Shown: positions 35,001-44,577 of the stretch, piece after piece
How the letters are laid out: each line of letters begins with the position of its first letter
Position numbering within the stretch: the first letter of the stretch is position 1
Assembly: GCF_032362555.1 (NCBI RefSeq)
Contig: NC_083525.1
Span: 5,441,501 to 5,505,500, forward strand
Origin: Amyelois transitella
Lineage: Eukaryota; Arthropoda; Insecta; Lepidoptera; Pyralidae
Direction: 5' to 3'
Length of the DNA stretch: 64,000 bases
The notes under the pieces: model-generated
Seen by the model: only the letters and a program-made list of their open reading frames with translations
Told to the model about the DNA's origin: nothing
Database searches by the model: none
Made by a program: the position numbers and the translations under genes

Positions 35001-35921
35001 TTGCTAGTCCATTACCTACAAGAGGAATCCCAAGCTAATATGCCTATCCGTTTTTGACTTTAACGACATCCAAGGAAAAGATATGGAAGAAAAAGTACAA
35101 AAAAATGTACTTACCACATCTTTTTTGTACTTTAAAAAACACTTAAGCTCTAATGTTGATTGATAGGTCTAATCTCACTTGATTCCACAATTTTGAAACC
35201 GTTCTAATCTTGAATAGACCGAAAACTCGTGAACCAAAGGCAAAAACAATTCGGCGGTGTTTTCGCTAAACAAAGTTATTAGTTAAACGCTATTTCAGCC
35301 GGTTATTATTCGTTTTTAAGTTATAATTGAGCCTTTTTTAATAAAAATCTGATTCAAAGGTAGATTTATAATTAGTATCTGGCCACCACTGTACAAAAAA
35401 TGATTTAAAACATAAGTAATGTATACCTACATGTATTTGTTGCAAAAAAATACTTTTTCTATTTTAAAGTTCTACCGAGAGTGGTTTGAGCGAGACCGAC
35501 TCCAACGGGCACACAAATGGTTCCACTGAAGACGCGGGCGAACGGGAACGGGCGTTACGCGAGAAGGTAAGATCTTATTAATTTGCCCTTTAAATAATGT
35601 ATTATTTTTAAATAAGACAACTCTTTGTCAGTTTGATGTGTCTGTCAGTCTGTGATAAACAGATTATTATAACTTTTTTGAATGGTGTATGAATGAACCT
35701 GGAATATTCTTATATTTGGAAGGATAACATATTTTGTCACGGCTCCCTCTATATGGGTATCAAATAAAAGGACTTGAAAACTATGCCATTATGAAAAAAA
35801 AAAAAAAATTCATTTCTGTTCTTTTGTTTCCCAGGAAGCGGAATTGCGTCGTATGCAAGAAATGTTGGAGCAGATGCAGCGACAGATGCAGCTGCAGGCC
35901 GCCAGCACTACAACCGCATAG
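29100..35921 (+). CDS. Septin1: Septin, SEPT2/Drosophila Sep1 group (10 exons, complete)
   Basis: Exons are 29100-29123, 30088-30280, 30637-30767, 31150-31277, 32158-32275, 33241-33327, 33851-34011, 34757-34858, 35470-35566 and 35835-35921. They sum to 1128 bases, or 375 residues plus TAG. An N-terminal [20 protein letters not shown] and polybasic stretch precede the GTPase domain. G1 is GESGLGKST (44-52), G3 is DTPGYGD (101-107) and G4 is AKAD (182-185). The septin unique element includes [20 protein letters not shown] (exon 7). The C-terminus is a short Met/Gln-rich coiled coil from RALREKEAELRRM to the end. Septins form GTP-binding filaments at the cortex and cytokinetic ring. The group call rests on near-identity by eye with the Sep1 N-terminus and GTPase core. 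Introns carry SINEs, Helitrons and an RTE piece. Introns 1, 2 and 4 show nothing I recognise. Confidence 0.96.
32403..32545 (+). repeat. tRNA-derived SINE-B, shortened
   Basis: GGGGCGCAGCGGTAGTGCC is an A-box region; the B box is eroded (CGGTGGTCCGGCCAGG). GTATGATGAGAAACGAAC and TATAAAATATAGTATTGTG match SINE-B. It lies in septin intron 5. Confidence 0.7.
32636..32838 (+). mobile_element. Lep1-like Helitron, 3' end clipped
   Basis: It begins TCCTACTATACTATTATAAA and ends GTCGCGGGCGGCC without the final CTAG. Internally it appears almost identical to the copy at 32972-33174, including a doubled ATGGATGT. It lies in septin intron 5. Confidence 0.82.
32879..32950 (+). repeat. LINE 3' end fragment
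   Basis: TTGCCGGTTGACTGGAAGAC, TTCATGGGATAAATCCGCC and GATTTGTTTCTTTTATAAC match the 3' end of a common lepidopteran LINE family as I remember it. It sits between two Helitron copies. Confidence 0.5.
32972..33174 (+). mobile_element. Lep1-like Helitron
   Basis: It begins TACTATTATAAAGGCG (the leading TCC is lost) and ends GTCGCGGGCGGCCTCTAG followed by T. It is the second of two nearly identical copies 134 bases apart in septin intron 5. Confidence 0.82.
33391..33708 (+). repeat. Two SINE-A 3' fragments in tandem
   Basis: The first (33391-33561) has ATTCCTCTTGTAGGTGATGG, GGCTAGCAACCTGTC and CAAGGGATACAGACGTGATT. The second (about 33598-33708) repeats TTGAAGCTCAATGCCATC, GACTTTTCAAGACTGTTAG and GGGATATAGATGTGATTATA. 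Both lie in septin intron 6, in gene orientation. Confidence 0.72.
34091..34346 (+). repeat. SINE-A with perfect 14-base target-site duplication
   Basis: ATGAGAACGGAGAT occurs at 34091-34104 and 34333-34346, enclosing a SINE-A copy (34105-34332) with a short internal deletion before its ATGT tail. It lies in septin intron 7, in gene orientation. Confidence 0.92.
34376..34520 (-). repeat. RTE LINE 3' end fragment
   Basis: CTTTCCCGGAGAAGCAGAGA, CCGCTTGCCATAATC, TTTTGCTTCATCTACATTCA and GTCAGGACGTCCTG align with the 3' coding end of the complete RTE element, in the same orientation on the minus strand. It lies in septin intron 7. Confidence 0.72.
34889..35088 (-). repeat. SINE-A fragment, diverged, antisense
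   Basis: TAGTCACGTCTATATCCCTT, AAAGGACTGATAGACCC and AAGAGGAATCCCAAG match SINE-A reversed. It lies in septin intron 8. Confidence 0.65.
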
Positions 35922-35969
35922 TGCACCATCGACGCACAGGTAGCTTTATATTATAACTAATTATTCATA

Positions 35970-36560
35970 ATTTATCCTTTTGTCGCCTCCTACGACATCC
36001 ATGGGAAAGATATGGACTTATTCTTTTTTAAAGTGCTTGAAACCACACTATTAAAAGGCGACTAAGGGGTAGGCTTATATACTTGGGATTCTTCTTTAAG
36101 GCGATACGCTAGCAACCTGTCACTATTTGAATCTCAAATCTTAAAGCCAAATAGCTGAAGGTGGCCTATCAGAGTCTTTACAAGACTGTTGGCTCTGTCT
36201 ACCCCGCAAGGGATATCTTCTTCTTATGCGTTACACTCTTGTCAGAGTGGTCGTGGTTGTACAGAAGGGTAAGTGGCTCGCTTTACAATCCTTCGCCACT
36301 CGTCGCGCATCGCTGCCTTTCTGGAGCATTCACACAGAGGGTCACCTAGTGCTGATTTTATTTGATCTGTCCACCTCATGGGGGACCTGCCTCGAGGTCG
36401 AGTACCCTCAACTCGCCCCTGCACCACCAGTCAGTGCAAGGGATATAGATGTGATTATATGTATGTATGTATGTATGAAACCACATTGACGGCTGAACGT
36501 GGCCTTTCAGTCTTTTCAAGACTGTTCACTCTGTTTACCGCGCAAGGGATATAGACTATA
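35970..36560 (+). repeat. SINE-A cluster with a nested RTE fragment
   Basis: A short antisense SINE-A piece (35970-36033) is followed by a sense copy (36052-36480) split by an insertion at 36217-36435. A further 3' piece follows (36488-36560, GGCTGAACGTGGCCTTTCAG to AAGGGATATAGAC). The split copy keeps an ATGT tail near 36465. Confidence 0.8.
36206..36446 (-). mobile_element. 5'-truncated RTE-type LINE inserted into SINE-A
   Basis: The 219-base insert (36217-36435) is flanked by the 11-base duplication GCAAGGGATAT (36206-36216 and 36436-36446). Its minus strand encodes the end of an RTE-like protein: GTRPRGRSPMRWTDQIK, then AMRDEWRRIVKRAT. It then ends in AAG repeats. The GRP-x-R-x-x-D-Q-I pattern parallels the C-terminus of the complete RTE protein here, but the family differs. 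Confidence 0.8.
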
Positions 36561-37889
36561 ACTCTGTGTATGTGTGGTTCTTATTCATTTTATTTTAGGT
36601 AGTAATCAGAACAAAAATAAATGATGGCATGGTATGGAATGGTATTTCTAAGTATTAAGAAATATATTTTTCGATCCAGTGTGGATCCAGTGCGACGCTG
36701 CAACTTGCCGTCGTCAACTCGATACTGCGCGTCATCCCCTACTGCGTTACTTCCAATTGATCCACTCACCAACCGCACTGTACGAGCAATGTACGAGTAT
36801 GTATTATTATATAGATAACTGATCGTGCCCAGTTTCAAATAAACAAATTTCGAATGTGTGGGTAGTTGTAAATGCCAAAAATTGTGGGAAGATTTGAATG
36901 TTGAAATACGATGGTAATGATTTTATTACTTGGGTTAGGTCAAATGTTGAAATAAAAAGAAATTGTGGAATGATATTGTCCAAAAATTATTTAACAGACA
37001 AATCTGATAGGATAAGGGAACTGGGCGTATCAGAAATATTAGTATCAGTATGTTAGTGTAACATTCGTAATAATTATATCATTTATATGACACCTACGTA
37101 AGGCATTATGTACAGGGCGATGATGAGGAAACACATAAATTATTATAAATAAATTTTCCGCTTTGAGAAATATGCGATTTATTATAAGAAATCCAAATCG
37201 GCCTATGATTTCAGGAATTTATCTACGAACTTTTTGTGAACATAAATCCAGCTTAAGTAGTGTAACGATGAGTTGTATTGAGTGCCTTGTTTCAAATATT
37301 TTCGTCCTCTTAACTTCTATAGATGTACCTTATCTTTCGCCCGTACGATATGAACGATTTTCACCAGCACGGATTTAATTGTAAGGATTTGGTTATGAAA
37401 ATTGTATACTTGAAGTGGATATGAATTTGGATTACCAAATTCGCCTCATGATTAGACTGACTTTCGAAGTTTAGAATTTAGTAAGAATAAGCCACACTGA
37501 AAAAGAACAAATAAGTTAGGAACCTCGTAGTCGCCCTTGGCCTAAGGTACCTTCTCCCCTGTATGTATACACTGTATTACTGGACAGTATTACCATTTTT
37601 ATAAGTAGCATCGGCAATATTCGGCGGCGCAGAATAGCGCATCCTACCGCCGAATAAAACAGACTGAAAACTCAATATAATAACGACCTTATTTATTATT
37701 AGTACCTAACTAATTTAAAATCCGAAAACAAAATGTGTCTCGTTCGTCCTGCTATCATTTTCATAAAATTCAAATGATGGCGCTCGGATAGGCTCAAATA
37801 TCTAAGTATATAATTTGAGCTTTGATTTTAAGATTGAGTGAATTATATAATTTTGTACGAACAAGAATTTAACTTTTGCCGATGTACAT

Positions 37890-37985
37890 TACATACATAT
37901 AATCACGTCTATATCTCTTGCGGGGTAGACAGAGCCAACAGTCTTGAAAAGACTGAAAGGCCACATTCAGCAGTTTGTCTTACAT
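37890..37985 (-). repeat. SINE-A 3' end fragment, antisense
   Basis: ACATACATATAATCACGTC, TTGCGGGGTAGACAGAGCC and AACAGTCTTGAAAAGACTG are the SINE-A tail reversed. The copy is cut off after about 95 bases, as expected for 5' truncation. Confidence 0.8.
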
Positions 37986-40104
37986 CGGTACATTATGTAC
38001 AATACATCGGTGTAAATTATAAAAATGGTAAAATTATTATACACAGATTAAATTTGTTTACTAATTACAATGCGATCCGTGCTTTGGTAGAAATCAGACT
38101 AGTAACTACTTGACATTATCTCTATGACGAAATATTTCCTATATGAATAGTCTTAAGATGCAATATTATATTAGCTGTAGTTTAATGTTCCTGCAGTCTT
38201 AGATATATTTCTGTAGTAAATGAATGATGTAATAAATGGATGCAAGTAAATGTGATGGATCAGAGCTGTTTACCATTTTTGATAAAAATAAACGTGGTAT
38301 GAAACGCGCAATTAATACGAAGAATTTTACTTCTTTTGATTCAGTAAACATTAATATTTATTGTGAGTCGAATTCGTCTAGACATAAAATATTCTGACTT
38401 TAGTGCCATTTATTGAAATCTGTGCTGTAACTCTTTAAAATATTTCTATTTGAGCCACAGTTGCTCCTTTAACTATAATTATGGCAAATCTCATAGATTT
38501 AAGTTTAAAATATGGTTTGGTCAGTATGGTTGTAGATCCCATCTGACTGACATTGCACCTTGTCATTGACCAGTGACATCGGTTTATTTGTCCTTGATTT
38601 TTTTTTCTTAAACGCTCATCTCATTCGAATATGAAGGTACATTGAAGTAACGCAGTTGAGTCTCGAATTGCTTCATTATATAATACCTTCAATGTGTATT
38701 ATATAATATGATGAAGGAATTCGAGACTTATGATGCATTAACAGCACGAATAATTTAAATAATAATAAAGAATTGCAAAAATACAGCACAACAAGATGTA
38801 ATATTACACCATTGTGTCTTTGTTTTTCATTTATTGCCTCATAAAATTTTCATTTACCAATTTTACCATTATAATCTATGTATGTCATTATAGTATTTAT
38901 AATTTTAAGATATTAATCTCTTGAAATGGTATTATTTTAAATGACTGATTGCGTTTTCCATGAATTAAGATTTTTTATTATTATTTTTTACAAGTATTTA
39001 ATCGTATGTGTCGTGTATCGATCTTAATTGGATATGGTTAACTTTGGAAGGCTGATATTTTTGGGCTGGAGTTATAAGGAATTATAGCGTAGATTTTAGA
39101 TTGGGACAAGTTGACCGAAGCAATGTAAGTGTAACACTTTCTATATTATGTCGCAAAGCTAATCTTAATATATAAAGCAAATGCTTGTCTGAAGATTTAA
39201 AGTTCGACAAGACTAGGTGAGTATCTCATATATATATGTATGTGATACTATAACTGTTTACTGGAGATTATTTTTAATGACACATATTGTTAATAGTAAG
39301 TGTTACCCTTTCATATCATACGATGAGTAACCTTATACACACGAACTTGCTTTCTCTTTTACCTTTGAGTGTTGTATCTTATATCTTTTTATTTCATACT
39401 TGCGCGATCAAAAAAATCGTGCAAATGAGACCTAAAGATCTTTTATGTCATGTATAAGGTACGCTTGTCTCGTTTGACTAGATCTATTCAAATAATCGAA
39501 TATTCCATATTGGTGCATTTATTTTATTGTAGTCAAGATGTGGAATCCTAGTGTTTTCTTATATTCTATGCTTTTGCCTGTTGCCCGCATAAATTTTACA
39601 ATGAATAGATTTTCTTAAAACGAAAGTAAAGGGAACATGTCTCATTTTAAAATTTGATTGTGCAATTAAGCGTAGAATTAAAAGATTGGTGCCAAAGCTA
39701 CATTGATTTTTAGGACAGTTCTTAAATTAATGAATAATTTCCTGGCATATCTACGAGTAGATGATATAAATGTACTCTCTAGGTCGTAATATGTAACCAC
39801 TATATTTTTATAATAAATAAATATAACTATTATTTTGTTTGTTTTTCCTAATAGAAGCTACGGCTTTCCCTCATTGTTTAAAGTATAAAAGGAGAATATG
39901 AGACTATGCGTCTTAATTGGGCTAAAATTTAAATACGGCCTACGTGGCTGCGCGTGTCGTACGCGACGTCTACTATGCAATAATATGTATTGTATGTACG
40001 ACTATTGTGAGCTTAGCGATAGGTTTTGTATGAACTAAAATGAGGGAGGCCTATCCATTGAAAGTTAAATCTCTGTTTTGTACATAGATTAAGCCTTAAG
40101 GTTT

Positions 40105-40285
40105 TGTTCATACTAATATAAAAAGAAAAGAATTGTATTTTTGTTTTTGACGAATAAACTCAAAAACTACTAGACCAATTTTGACAAAATTTGGCACAGA
40201 GATTGAATAGACCTGTAATGATAGTAACATATTTAACTTTTTAAATAGGAAATTACAACGAGCTACAGATAACAGCTAGTATAAT
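40105..40285 (+). repeat. Old Helitron-like repeat
   Basis: ATACTAATATAAAAAGAAAAG, AACTCAAAAACTACTAGACC, TTTGACAAAATTTGGCAC and AGATAACAGCTAGTATAAT form the usual block order of short Helitron-type repeats. The borders are approximate. Confidence 0.45.
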
Positions 40286-40489
40286 AGCTAATAAAGAAAT
40301 AGAGTCACTCCTCCTTGTGCTATACATACCTATGAATAATAAACTTTCTATCTCACAGACATGTAATACTTTGTAAATCTGTGATACTTAGATGTTCCGT
40401 GTCCGCTCAAAGAATCGCTTCTCGTGCTCAATATGCGCGAGCGTGCGAGTGCGATTTGTTGCTCTGTCTTCCATGAACGTAATAACTGT

Positions 40490-40540
40490 TATCTGACAGA
40501 ACATTGACACTGACAGTTTAACACGTCAGTGTCAATGTTG
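40490..40540. promoter_or_regulatory. TGACA-rich inverted repeat upstream of TRAPPC3
   Basis: AACATTGACACTGAC (40500-40514) and its exact reverse complement (40525-40539) face each other across ten bases, about 150 bases before the TRAPPC3 start codon. With the flanking CTGACAG the block carries four TGACA/TGTCA pentamers. Confidence 0.6.
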
Positions 40541-40688
40541 TGGGTGGGTGATTTTTTGTGTTCACTCGATTCGTAAACATTTACAAAAATATTGAATGCA
40601 ATTTGAACAATTTTCAAAAAAGATTATAAAAACTAATCGATTATATTAAAAAATTGTTTTCTTTCTAAAATTCAACAAGTCGCCCACA

Positions 40689-41955
40689 ATGTCTCGACAA
40701 ACATCTCGTCTTGATGCTAAGAAAGTTGTAAGTTGTTAATTTCTCTTTTGGTGTTTATTTCGGCGTAGGACTCGCATTTTGTTAACTTTCTATTAAATTA
40801 CAGAATTCCGAGCTACTCACTCTTACATACGGTGCTTTAGTATCTCAAATGCTCAAAGAAACTGAGAATACAGACGATGTTAATAAGCAATTGGAGCGTA
40901 TTGGTTACAATATGGGCGTGAGGCTGATTGAGGATTTCCTAGCTCGTACAACATCGACTCGGTGTTTGGAAATGAGAGAGACTGCTGATAAAATTCAGCA
41001 GGCATTCAGGTTTATTTTAAATTTATTTGGAATATGATGCTTTAAATGAGATATTTGTTAAAAAGTATGCTTCATAAACACAAGTCTATGATATTTAGAT
41101 AGGCACCTTTCTTATTGTTCAACATATATTGTCAGCTCTGAAATTGCCTACTTTCCTACAACAAGTGAATCATAATATCAAATGCAGTCTGTCTTTCACT
41201 TATGAATGTGTAGATTTTATAAGAAGCTAGAACATTTAAGTTAAGTTGGATACCTTATCTATGCTATAACACAATTATACAATTTATGCTCAACATATCA
41301 CCAAATTAATATTACAGGTTATATCTCAACATGCAACCAACAGTAACTAGCTGGAGCAGTTCTGGTGATGAGTTCTCACTTGTTTGGGATCAGTGCCCAT
41401 TGAGTGAGTGGGTGGAGATGCCAAATAATGGGCTGAAGTATTGTGCTTTGATCCCTGGTGCGATAAGAGGAGCATTACAAATGGTTCAGCTAGAGGTTCA
41501 GTGCTGGTTTGTGCAGGTGAACGAACTTTATAACCAACTTTAAGAAAAGAAGTGGTTCAAAATACTATTGTATGATTGAAGTGATGGCAGGCAGCAGGAG
41601 ATTGATGTCCATAATAATAGTGATGGGTTATTTACCCATGAGGGGAGTTAACTAAATTTCTCATGCCACAGTGCGAGCTTTTGACTTGGGGATTAAAATC
41701 AGCTACTACAAGTACTGTAGGGTAGCACAGTAGCATATAAAACTGTATAAAAATCCATTGGGTAGTTATAAAAATCTAAACATACATACAGACAGCATAC
41801 ATGTAGACTTTGCTTTATACTATATTGAATCTAATATAAAATAACTAATGTTTACAATTTGTTTTCAGGACCAACTCAAAGGCGACGCTGTGACAGAGCT
41901 AAGGGTGAAGTACATCAAGAGATTAGAAGACGCTGTTCCGGCCGGTGAAGATTAG
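40689..41955 (+). CDS. TRAPPC3: TRAPP complex subunit 3 (Bet3), four exons, complete
   Basis: Exons 40689-40727, 40804-41009, 41318-41516 and 41869-41955 sum to 531 bases, or 176 residues plus TAG. It starts MSRQTSRLDAKKVNSELLTL and contains LTYGALVSQMLKE, DVNKQLERIGYNMGVRLIED and FLARTTSTRCLEMRETADKI. C67 matches the palmitoylated Cys68 of mammalian Bet3. Later come GDEFSLVWDQCPLSEWVEMP and the ending KGDAVTELRVKYIKRLEDAVPAGED. Bet3 is a core subunit of TRAPP, which tethers ER-derived vesicles and activates Rab1. Length and order agree with the family (about 180 aa). An AATAAA at 42018-42023 lies 63 bases after the stop. Confidence 0.97.
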
Positions 41956-42569
41956 AACTGTTATTTTCGTACTGTGGTTATTAATATTATATTCATTGAT
42001 TTTTATATTAAACAAACAATAAAACAAATGATCTGGATCTTTCAAAAAAGCTAGGTAACAGACAAGCAAAGCATTTCTCTCACTCAATTCCTCAATCGAT
42101 TGATCTTGATCTTCTGAGGTCATTTGAGTTCAACTTTTATGCTTAATTCTGTATTAAAAAATAGTTATGTTAATTTTGCTACCTTCTTAGAAATTTTGGG
42201 ATCGTGTCAATACACGACATCCCAAAATGATGTCGTGTCAAGTGTGCGCAAGCGCTAAAAGGGGCGAAAGGATAAATTCCCAAGGCGCATTGGTTTCAAG
42301 CAATTTTTTTTTTCGCCATACTGCCATTATTGGAATGTAGAGCTAACAGCCTTAAGACAGAAATCATCAATATTTATTTTATATGAAAAGAAACTATAGA
42401 TCCATTATGTTACATGTCTTTTTAATATTCTAAGTTTATTGTTGATAAAATATCTATCACAAAATGTATGTAACTAGCATACTTACTAAATAAAAATTAT
42501 TTAATTTACTTGATGTTTGTAATTATAAAGTTTAAAGCTTTTATCTAGTTCACCTACAATATCCTTTTA

Positions 42570-42668
42570 GGCGAAGGACTAGCAACCAGTCTCTATCTGA
42601 ATCTCATTCAATCAGCTGAGCGCGGCCTTTCAGTCTGTCTAAGACTGCTCTCTACCCCGTAATGATAT
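42570..42668 (+). repeat. SINE-A fragment
   Basis: CTTTTAGGCGAAGGACTAGC, GAGCGCGGCCTTTCAGTC and CTCTCTACCCCGTAA match the middle and 3' part of SINE-A. It lacks the ATGT tail. Confidence 0.65.
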
Positions 42669-43342
42669 CGTTAAATAATATTAAAAATATCTTTGTTTAC
42701 TTCACAAGTTAAAGAACAGGGTATCTAGGTAGACGTAAAATGTATCTATATGAAGAATCAACAATTCCAACTTTAATTGTACTTCGTAAAAATGCAAATT
42801 TTTTTAGTACCAATCGACAGATCACTCGACTCAGCATCGAAACATCTCGTTATTTCATCAAGTATCAAACTCAGGTATCGATAATAATCGAGATTCAATT
42901 GGGACTTAACTAACAATAGATTGACGAATCCGTGGAATCAATTGGCTTCAGCTCGAATACTTTTTTAGGTAAGTAATATACATTTTACGTACGTTACTAC
43001 ATTATTTCCTAGCTATTCTCAAAGGTATTCTAATTATTTTAATTTATTATTATACGTTATAGTTTTCAAATTCAAAAGAAAATGTTAGAATCGGCCTACC
43101 CAGCAAACAAATTACTCTGTGTGTGCCTATATACAAATATCTTTATGGTTAAACAATCGAATCGGTATAATATTATTATTTACTAGTTTTAAATAAGTAG
43201 GTATACTATGGCGCTGTTATACTTCTGTATCTTATTATTTACAGTTTCCTATATTATGCTAACATTTGGTAACGCAGAAGTTAACATACCTACCTAACAG
43301 TAGTGTGGCATGCCTTAAGAATAACCGCTTTTTATTACATAT

Positions 43343-43545
43343 AGAGGCCGCCCGCGACTTCGTCCGCATGGAAACCCTATCAATCCCGCGGGAACTCTGG
43401 GATAAAAAGTAGCCTATGTGTTATTCTGGGTCTTCAGCTACCTACATACCAAATTTCATGGTAATCGGTTCAGTAGTTTTTGCGTGAAAGAGTAACAAAC
43501 ATCCATACATCCATACAAACTTTCGCCTTTATAATAGTAGTAGGA
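43343..43545 (-). mobile_element. Lep1-like Helitron, antisense
   Basis: AGAGGCCGCCCGCGACTTCG at the low end and TTTATAATAGTAGTAGGA at the high end are the reverse of the Helitron copies in the septin gene. The terminal CTAG is changed (CTATA in sense). Confidence 0.8.
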
Positions 43546-44577
43546 TTGACTGATCTTCTATCGATATAGTAAGTTGCTATACTTTCGTTTGTCTTTCCCA
43601 AAAAGTTAGTATGTGGCCCAGGTATATTCTGAGACGAGTGTAACAAATTTTTCGAAAAATCCCACTATTTTACATAATTACCTTTTTTATATAAATTTCT
43701 CCAGCTTATTTGGCACGGCAACAATGAAGTACCTAATTGTTTTAAGTTACGTCGACTACTTACCAATAATTATTTGATTTCATTTGTCGTCTCTTGTTAC
43801 AAAAAGAAAGATACAATGACCATAAATTATGGTTGCTGATTGCTTATAAGATATATGCAAATAATCATGCAGATTGTAAATGTGTAGAACATGACTATAC
43901 ATAGTCGCAAACTTATAAGAGTAAAAACAGACACAACAATGAGTTCGTTAGTGGAAAGAGCCCTTATTTCGAGGGTGTCACTCCAGGTTTGCAGTCGTCC
44001 GCAAATGCATCTGTAATCTAAAACTTCTTACATCACATATCATCTCTATCTCCAAGCAATAAAGTGCGCACTTGCCAAGCAAAACTTCTACGCAGTGTTG
44101 TAAAAAGTAAAATTAGTACAGTACTTTGAGAAAATATTCTAAGTGCGTCTGTGGACGGCTGGAATAGAAAGCACTCTAGATATGAAAGGTAATATTTTGT
44201 TGTTTGCGATGTGAAGGTAATAAAGTGCGAAGGTAAAAACAATGTCTTCAATATCTTCATAAAGCAGGATTTTTAATACTTGTAAATTGACATTATGCAA
44301 ACGGAAATTGGCGTAACTTTTAAAGATTAATATTATTATGACATAATGCAATCTCCTAAAGGTTGCCTAGACGTATTTGCACTCGATGTGGTCACCCGCG
44401 CATCGCCTTATTTAAGCAATAAAGGGAATTTCATTCATTCATATGGATAGTAAATCGATCTGGGATTCTTTTGTAACATCGTATTTTATATTTCGAGAAA
44501 TTATCGTGGTTTATAAAATATCCTATTTTAATTAATTCTTTGACAAAAAAATGAGCTCCTTATAATATAAAGTAATA

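Larger units (their letters stand above)
35922..36860 (+). other. Septin 3' UTR with SINE cluster and probable UTR intron
   Basis: A donor-like CACAG/GTAGCT lies 19 bases after the stop (intron from 35941). A strong acceptor with a T-rich tract ends TTTTATTTTAG at 36598. Splicing would remove the SINE cluster and leave a short last exon with AATAAA at 36838-36843. This is inference from splice signals only. Confidence 0.4.
36861..40688. other. Intergenic region between septin and TRAPPC3
   Basis: It is AT-rich with no coding signal. It holds a SINE-A 3' piece (37890-37985, antisense), a long imperfect hairpin (38659-38728), a Helitron-like old repeat (about 40105-40285) and the TRAPPC3 promoter near 40490-40688. 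Confidence 0.55.
41956..44577. other. Intergenic region between TRAPPC3 and the first ADGF gene
   Basis: It holds the TRAPPC3 poly(A) signal, overlapping hairpins (42193-42238), a SINE-A piece (42570-42668), a Lep1-like Helitron (43343-43545) and a LINE-like end near 44340-44450 (AGCAATAAAGGGAATTTC, then ATTC repeats). No coding signal is visible. Confidence 0.55.
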
